Source: a bacterium (GTDB lineage Bacteria; SZUA-79; Acidulodesulfobacterales; Acidulodesulfobacteraceae). From it: 5,881 nt of DNA. The position numbers and the translations under genes were made by a program. The first letter of the stretch is position 1; the number at the start of each line of letters is the position of its first letter. Below are positions 3,026-5,881 of the stretch, piece after piece. Below the pieces are notes generated by a model that was given only the letters and a program-made list of their open reading frames with translations, had not been told where the DNA came from and ran no database searches. The DNA lies in NCBI GenBank assembly GCA_021799935.1, contig JAJYZM010000070.1, forward strand, positions 1 through 5,881, read 5' to 3'.

Positions 3026-4648
3026 TTACAGCACAGTAGGATGCTTGAAGTTTTTGTCGTCTTTTTCCGGATAGTCGATATTGTAGTGGGTGCCTCTCGA
3101 CTCCTTTCTTAATATAGCCGAAGTTATTATAAGGTTTGCTACTTCCGCTATATTCCTCAGTTCGAGCAGGTCGGTGGTTATTTTAAAATTCCAGTAGTAT
3201 TCCTTGATTTCCGACAGCAGGTTGTCTATGCGCCGCCTTGCCCTTTCGAGACGCTTGTCGGAACGAACGATGCCGACATAGTTCCACATAGTCCTCCTCA
3301 ACTCGTCCCAGTTATGCGAAATAACTATCATCTCGTCGCCGCCGGTCAAGCCGAAGTCTTTCCACTCCGGGAGAACGGCCCGTTCTCCCTCATTGCTTAA
3401 AACTTCCGAGTTCCTGCTTTTACCGGTTTTTTTGAGCATCCTAGCCGCCGCCTCATACGCCTTTTTAGCAAAAACGCACCCTTCGAGCAAAGAATTGCTT
3501 GCAAGCCTGTTTGCTCCGTGAAGCCCGGTGCATGCGACTTCCCCTATCGCGTAAAGGCCGCCGAGCGAAGTCAAGCCGTTTTCGTCCGCCATCACGCCTC
3601 CGCAGAGGTAATGGGCGGCGGGAACAACGGGAATCCATTTTTTAGACATATCTATGCCGAAACTTAAGGTGATTTTAAATATATCGGGGAACCTTTTTTC
3701 CAAAAACTCCCTGCTCTTATGCGTCATATCGAGATATACGCATTCGTCTCCCGTCCTTTTAAGTTCGAAGTCTATAGTCCTTGCGACTATATCGCGCGGA
3801 GCGAGGCTTTTAAGGGGATGGACTTTATCCATAAAAGGCGTTCCGTCTTTTAATCTTAAGGTTCCGCCCTCTCCTCTCAGCGCCTCGGATATCAAAAACG
3901 ATTTTGCTTCGGGGTGATACAGTATCGTAGGGTGAAACTGATAAAATTCCATATTGGCTATTTTAGCGCCCGCCCTGCGCGCCATCGCTATTCCATCGCC
4001 CGTGGATATATCGGGATTAGAAGTATAGAGGAAAACTTTTCCGGCTCCGCCCGTGGCAAGAACGACGACGTCCGCTCCCGCCGTTATAACTTCGCCTGTA
4101 TTTTTATTTAAAAAATATGCGCCTAAAACCCTGTTTTCCTTTTCTCTTTCTATTTTAAGCTTGCGGGTAGTAATTAAATCGATGCCTATGTGGTTTTCGA
4201 ATATTTTTATATTCGGCTTTTTTCTGGAAGTTTCGACTAACGCCCTTTCTATTTCCCTTCCGGTAATATCTCCGGCATGAAGAACCCTTCTTTCGGAATG
4301 TCCGCCTTCCCTGCCGAGGTCGAATTCTTTATTGTTTTCGGAATATTTGGCAAATTTAACGCCCCAGCCTAAAAGATCTTCTACTACTCCCGGTCCTTCT
4401 TCCACGACCATTCTTACGATTTTTTCGTCGCAAAGTCCGTCCCCCGCTGTCAGCGTGTCCCGAATATGTTTCTCATAGGAATCTTTATCGAGGTTCATAA
4501 CGGCGGCAAGCCCGCCTTGAGCGTAATTAGTATTCGATTCGGCTTCTTCTTTTTTTGTAAAAATACCGACGGAAACCGATTCGTCGAATCTGTTTGCGAG
4601 AGAAAGTCCGGCTATTCCGGAACCGATAATAAGGACGTTAAAATGCAT
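3026..4648 (-). CDS. nadB: L-aspartate oxidase
   Basis: This 540-residue cytosolic FAD enzyme oxidises L-aspartate to iminoaspartate, which NadA turns into quinolinate for NAD. Motifs in order: FAD-binding GSGIAGL (9-15) and TNYAQGGLAAV (40-50); GHSERRVLHAGDITG (116-130) at the active site; LATGGAG (198-204, second nucleotide-binding strand); FYQFHPT (235-241); EALRGEGG (255-262) and APRDIVAR (283-290) of the capping domain; PAAHYLCGGV (343-352) and GLHGANRLASNSLLEG (375-390); then the helical C-terminal domain with ESRGTHYNIDYP (516-527). The GLHGANRLASNSLLE signature and length favour NadB over SdhA/FrdA. No ribosome site precedes the ATG; the lipoprotein gene ends 13 bp upstream, so translational coupling is likely. 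nadA and nadC are not in the window. Confidence 0.96.
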   Translation of the reverse strand: MHFNVLIIGSGIAGLSLANRFDESVSVGIFTKKEEAESNTNYAQGGLAAVMNLDKDSYEKHIRDTLTAGDGLCDEKIVRMVVEEGPGVVEDLLGWGVKFAKYSENNKEFDLGREGGHSERRVLHAGDITGREIERALVETSRKKPNIKIFENHIGIDLITTRKLKIEREKENRVLGAYFLNKNTGEVITAGADVVVLATGGAGKVFLYTSNPDISTGDGIAMARRAGAKIANMEFYQFHPTILYHPEAKSFLISEALRGEGGTLRLKDGTPFMDKVHPLKSLAPRDIVARTIDFELKRTGDECVYLDMTHKSREFLEKRFPDIFKITLSFGIDMSKKWIPVVPAAHYLCGGVMADENGLTSLGGLYAIGEVACTGLHGANRLASNSLLEGCVFAKKAYEAAARMLKKTGKSRNSEVLSNEGERAVLPEWKDFGLTGGDEMIVISHNWDELRRTMWNYVGIVRSDKRLERARRRIDNLLSEIKEYYWNFKITTDLLELRNIAEVANLIITSAILRKESRGTHYNIDYPEKDDKNFKHPTVL

Positions 4649-4661
4649 GGCCGAGGATTGT

Positions 4662-5303
4662 TTATTCTTTATTTATGCCCCACTTCAAAACGGCTTTTCC
4701 GTTTACTCCGGTAATTATAAGTTTTATCCATTTTACCGGAGGATTCAAAAACAGCTTATTTTCTTTTTTAGCGTAATATTCGGGAAATTTCATAATATAC
4801 TGCTTCGACCAGCCGGTAACGTAGGGAAAAAACTTCTTTAAAAACACTCTTTTTTCCCGGGAAGGCTTGATGCTGACGGGCATTACGCTTTCACCCTCGT
4901 TATTCGTTAAATAAACCATCCATATAGAGCGGCTTGAATCTAAATTGTTATAGGATTTTTGCGGAATATAAATCGAAACTAAAAAAGTAACGTATCCGCG
5001 CAGTTTTTTCCTTAATCCTTCCGGCTTTTTCATATAATAATAGAGGTATTCTTTCTCATAAGCGCGGACGAAAGTTTTATTAAAATAAGTAGCCCTTATA
5101 TACATTACGGTATTCAGTTTATTATAAATATCGGCTTTTCTGCTCGCTTTCCGCAGAGCCGACCTGTATCCGCCGCTCGACTGAAACGAGGGAGGAATAC
5201 CGAGCGAGCTTAAAACCGAACATCCCGACAGGCAAAAAAGAGGGGTAGAAACCGCAAAAGACAAGATAATTAAAAAAACCGTTCTTTTCATAAAAGTATT
5301 CAT
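4662..5303 (-). CDS. Predicted lipoprotein of unknown function
   Basis: This 213-residue protein has a type II signal peptide: K6-R7, a hydrophobic stretch (8-24) and lipobox LSGC with the lipidated cysteine at C28; serine at +2 would allow transport to the outer membrane if the host has a Lol system. The mature part is rich in basic and aromatic residues (RAYEKEYLYYYMKKPEGLRK) with SRSIWMVYLTNNEGE and VFLKKFFPYVTGW further on. I do not recognise a named domain. The ATG at 5303 is chosen because AGGG lies 5 nt upstream; Met5 is the alternative and has no ribosome site. It sits 62 bp after pyrE and 13 bp before nadB. A weak promoter (TTGATT 5348-5343, TATGCT 5326-5321) may lie in the gap. Its link to either enzyme is unknown. 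Confidence 0.85.
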   Translation of the reverse strand: MNTFMKRTVFLIILSFAVSTPLFCLSGCSVLSSLGIPPSFQSSGGYRSALRKASRKADIYNKLNTVMYIRATYFNKTFVRAYEKEYLYYYMKKPEGLRKKLRGYVTFLVSIYIPQKSYNNLDSSRSIWMVYLTNNEGESVMPVSIKPSREKRVFLKKFFPYVTGWSKQYIMKFPEYYAKKENKLFLNPPVKWIKLIITGVNGKAVLKWGINKE

Positions 5304-5365
5304 AATAACCCTAATAATGCAGCATAAATTTTAACTTAACTGAATCAAGTCCGTACAAGTACCAA

Positions 5366-5881
5366 TTATCCCGTTATATCGCTTTTCGTAAAAACCGAAT
5401 GAAGGACAATGCCGTTTTCCTTAAGAAATTCCGCCCCGCCCTCCTGCCTGTCAACCATACATACCGCGTCGGTTATCTCGTAGCCCTCTTCTCTTGCGTT
5501 TTTGACGGCTTTTAAAATAGAGCCGCCGGTAGTAACGACGTCTTCTATTATTAAAATATTCGCTCCTTTGGATAAAAACTGAACCGGTTCTATAAGGTTG
5601 CCTTTGCCGTATTCTTTTTTTTCTTTCCTGATGACCACCGATTTTAAAGGATTTTTATCTAAAAAACTTGCCGCCAGAATTGCCGAAATCAGCGGAATAC
5701 CGCCTACCGGAACGCCGGCGATAACCGAAAATTTTAAATCTTTAGCATTACCGATTTCTTCGTATAGCAATTTTCCGATTAAATATAAATACTCGCCGTC
5801 GAAAGAAATCCTCCGCAAATCTATATAGAAATCGCTCTTTTTCCCCGAAGCGAGCGTAAATTCCTTTTTTTCCCAGCACAG
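5366..5881 (-). CDS. pyrE: Orotate phosphoribosyltransferase (N-terminus outside window)
   Basis: The frame stays open to the window edge and gives 171 residues. Near the visible start is the family motif FTLASGKKSDFYIDLRR, which covers 5811-5862, so the TTG at 5818 is an internal codon and the true start lies upstream of the window. The PRPP-binding motif ILIIEDVVTTGGS (about 5541-5503 on the minus strand) and the catalytic-loop segment RKEKKEYGKG are intact. The enzyme joins orotate to PRPP to make orotidine 5'-phosphate in pyrimidine synthesis; it is cytosolic and usually a dimer. Missing are probably only about 10-25 residues, judging by the usual position of the SGKKSDFY motif. Confidence 0.95.
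   Translation of the reverse strand: MCWEKKEFTLASGKKSDFYIDLRRISFDGEYLYLIGKLLYEEIGNAKDLKFSVIAGVPVGGIPLISAILAASFLDKNPLKSVVIRKEKKEYGKGNLIEPVQFLSKGANILIIEDVVTTGGSILKAVKNAREEGYEITDAVCMVDRQEGGAEFLKENGIVLHSVFTKSDITG

Noticed and set aside
3654..4841. Several plus-strand frames opposite nadB and the lipoprotein gene
   Set aside because: They overlap well-supported minus-strand genes, show no recognisable domains and are shadows of coding sequence.
5816..5818. TTG as the start of pyrE
   Set aside because: The conserved SGKKSDFYIDLR motif lies upstream in the same open frame, so the gene is cut by the window edge.
5598..5828. Plus-strand frame opposite pyrE
   Set aside because: It is antisense to conserved PyrE motifs and shows no family features.

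Overview
The window comes from an AT-rich bacterial chromosome, probably Gram-negative: it encodes a lipoprotein with a standard lipobox and the housekeeping genes pyrE and nadB. A deltaproteobacterium-like or related uncultured lineage would fit, but that is an impression from the NadB sequence, not a measured placement. Every supported gene is on the minus strand, so transcription runs from high to low coordinates.

Right part (about 3026-5881), core metabolism. pyrE (orotate phosphoribosyltransferase, cut by the right window edge) is followed by an unrecognised 213-residue lipoprotein gene and then nadB (L-aspartate oxidase, the first step of NAD synthesis from aspartate). The gaps are 62 bp and 13 bp, so at least the last two are probably co-transcribed.

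Left part (1 to about 3025), accessory. Four small modules lie in a row: (i) a single gene for a 106-residue coiled-coil protein with one C-terminal membrane segment; (ii) a DUF4258-DUF2283 pair; (iii) a BrnT-like toxin with a CopG/ribbon-helix-helix antitoxin; (iv) a DUF4160-DUF2442 pair. Modules ii-iv have the two-small-gene layout of type II toxin-antitoxin loci. A sigma70-like promoter can be seen for the BrnT/CopG pair and for the 106-residue gene.

The most striking feature is a dispersed repeat family, here called R1-R5. A copy lies 0-46 bp beyond the last stop codon of each of the four modules and of nadB, always in the same orientation relative to the gene. Intact copies (R1, R2, R3) contain an AT-rich inverted repeat and then a GC-rich hairpin followed by a T-tract on the minus strand, which is the form of an intrinsic terminator. 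R1 and R2 match over 89 bp with one mismatch, exactly 1600 bp apart, and bracket two TA-like modules. R4 has lost the hairpin, and a 140-bp MITE-like palindromic element (23-bp terminal inverted repeats, possible 6-bp target duplication, perfect 30-bp inner stem) sits next to it. The region therefore looks like an accretion of TA-like cassettes spaced by a terminator-carrying repeat beside a core gene cluster.
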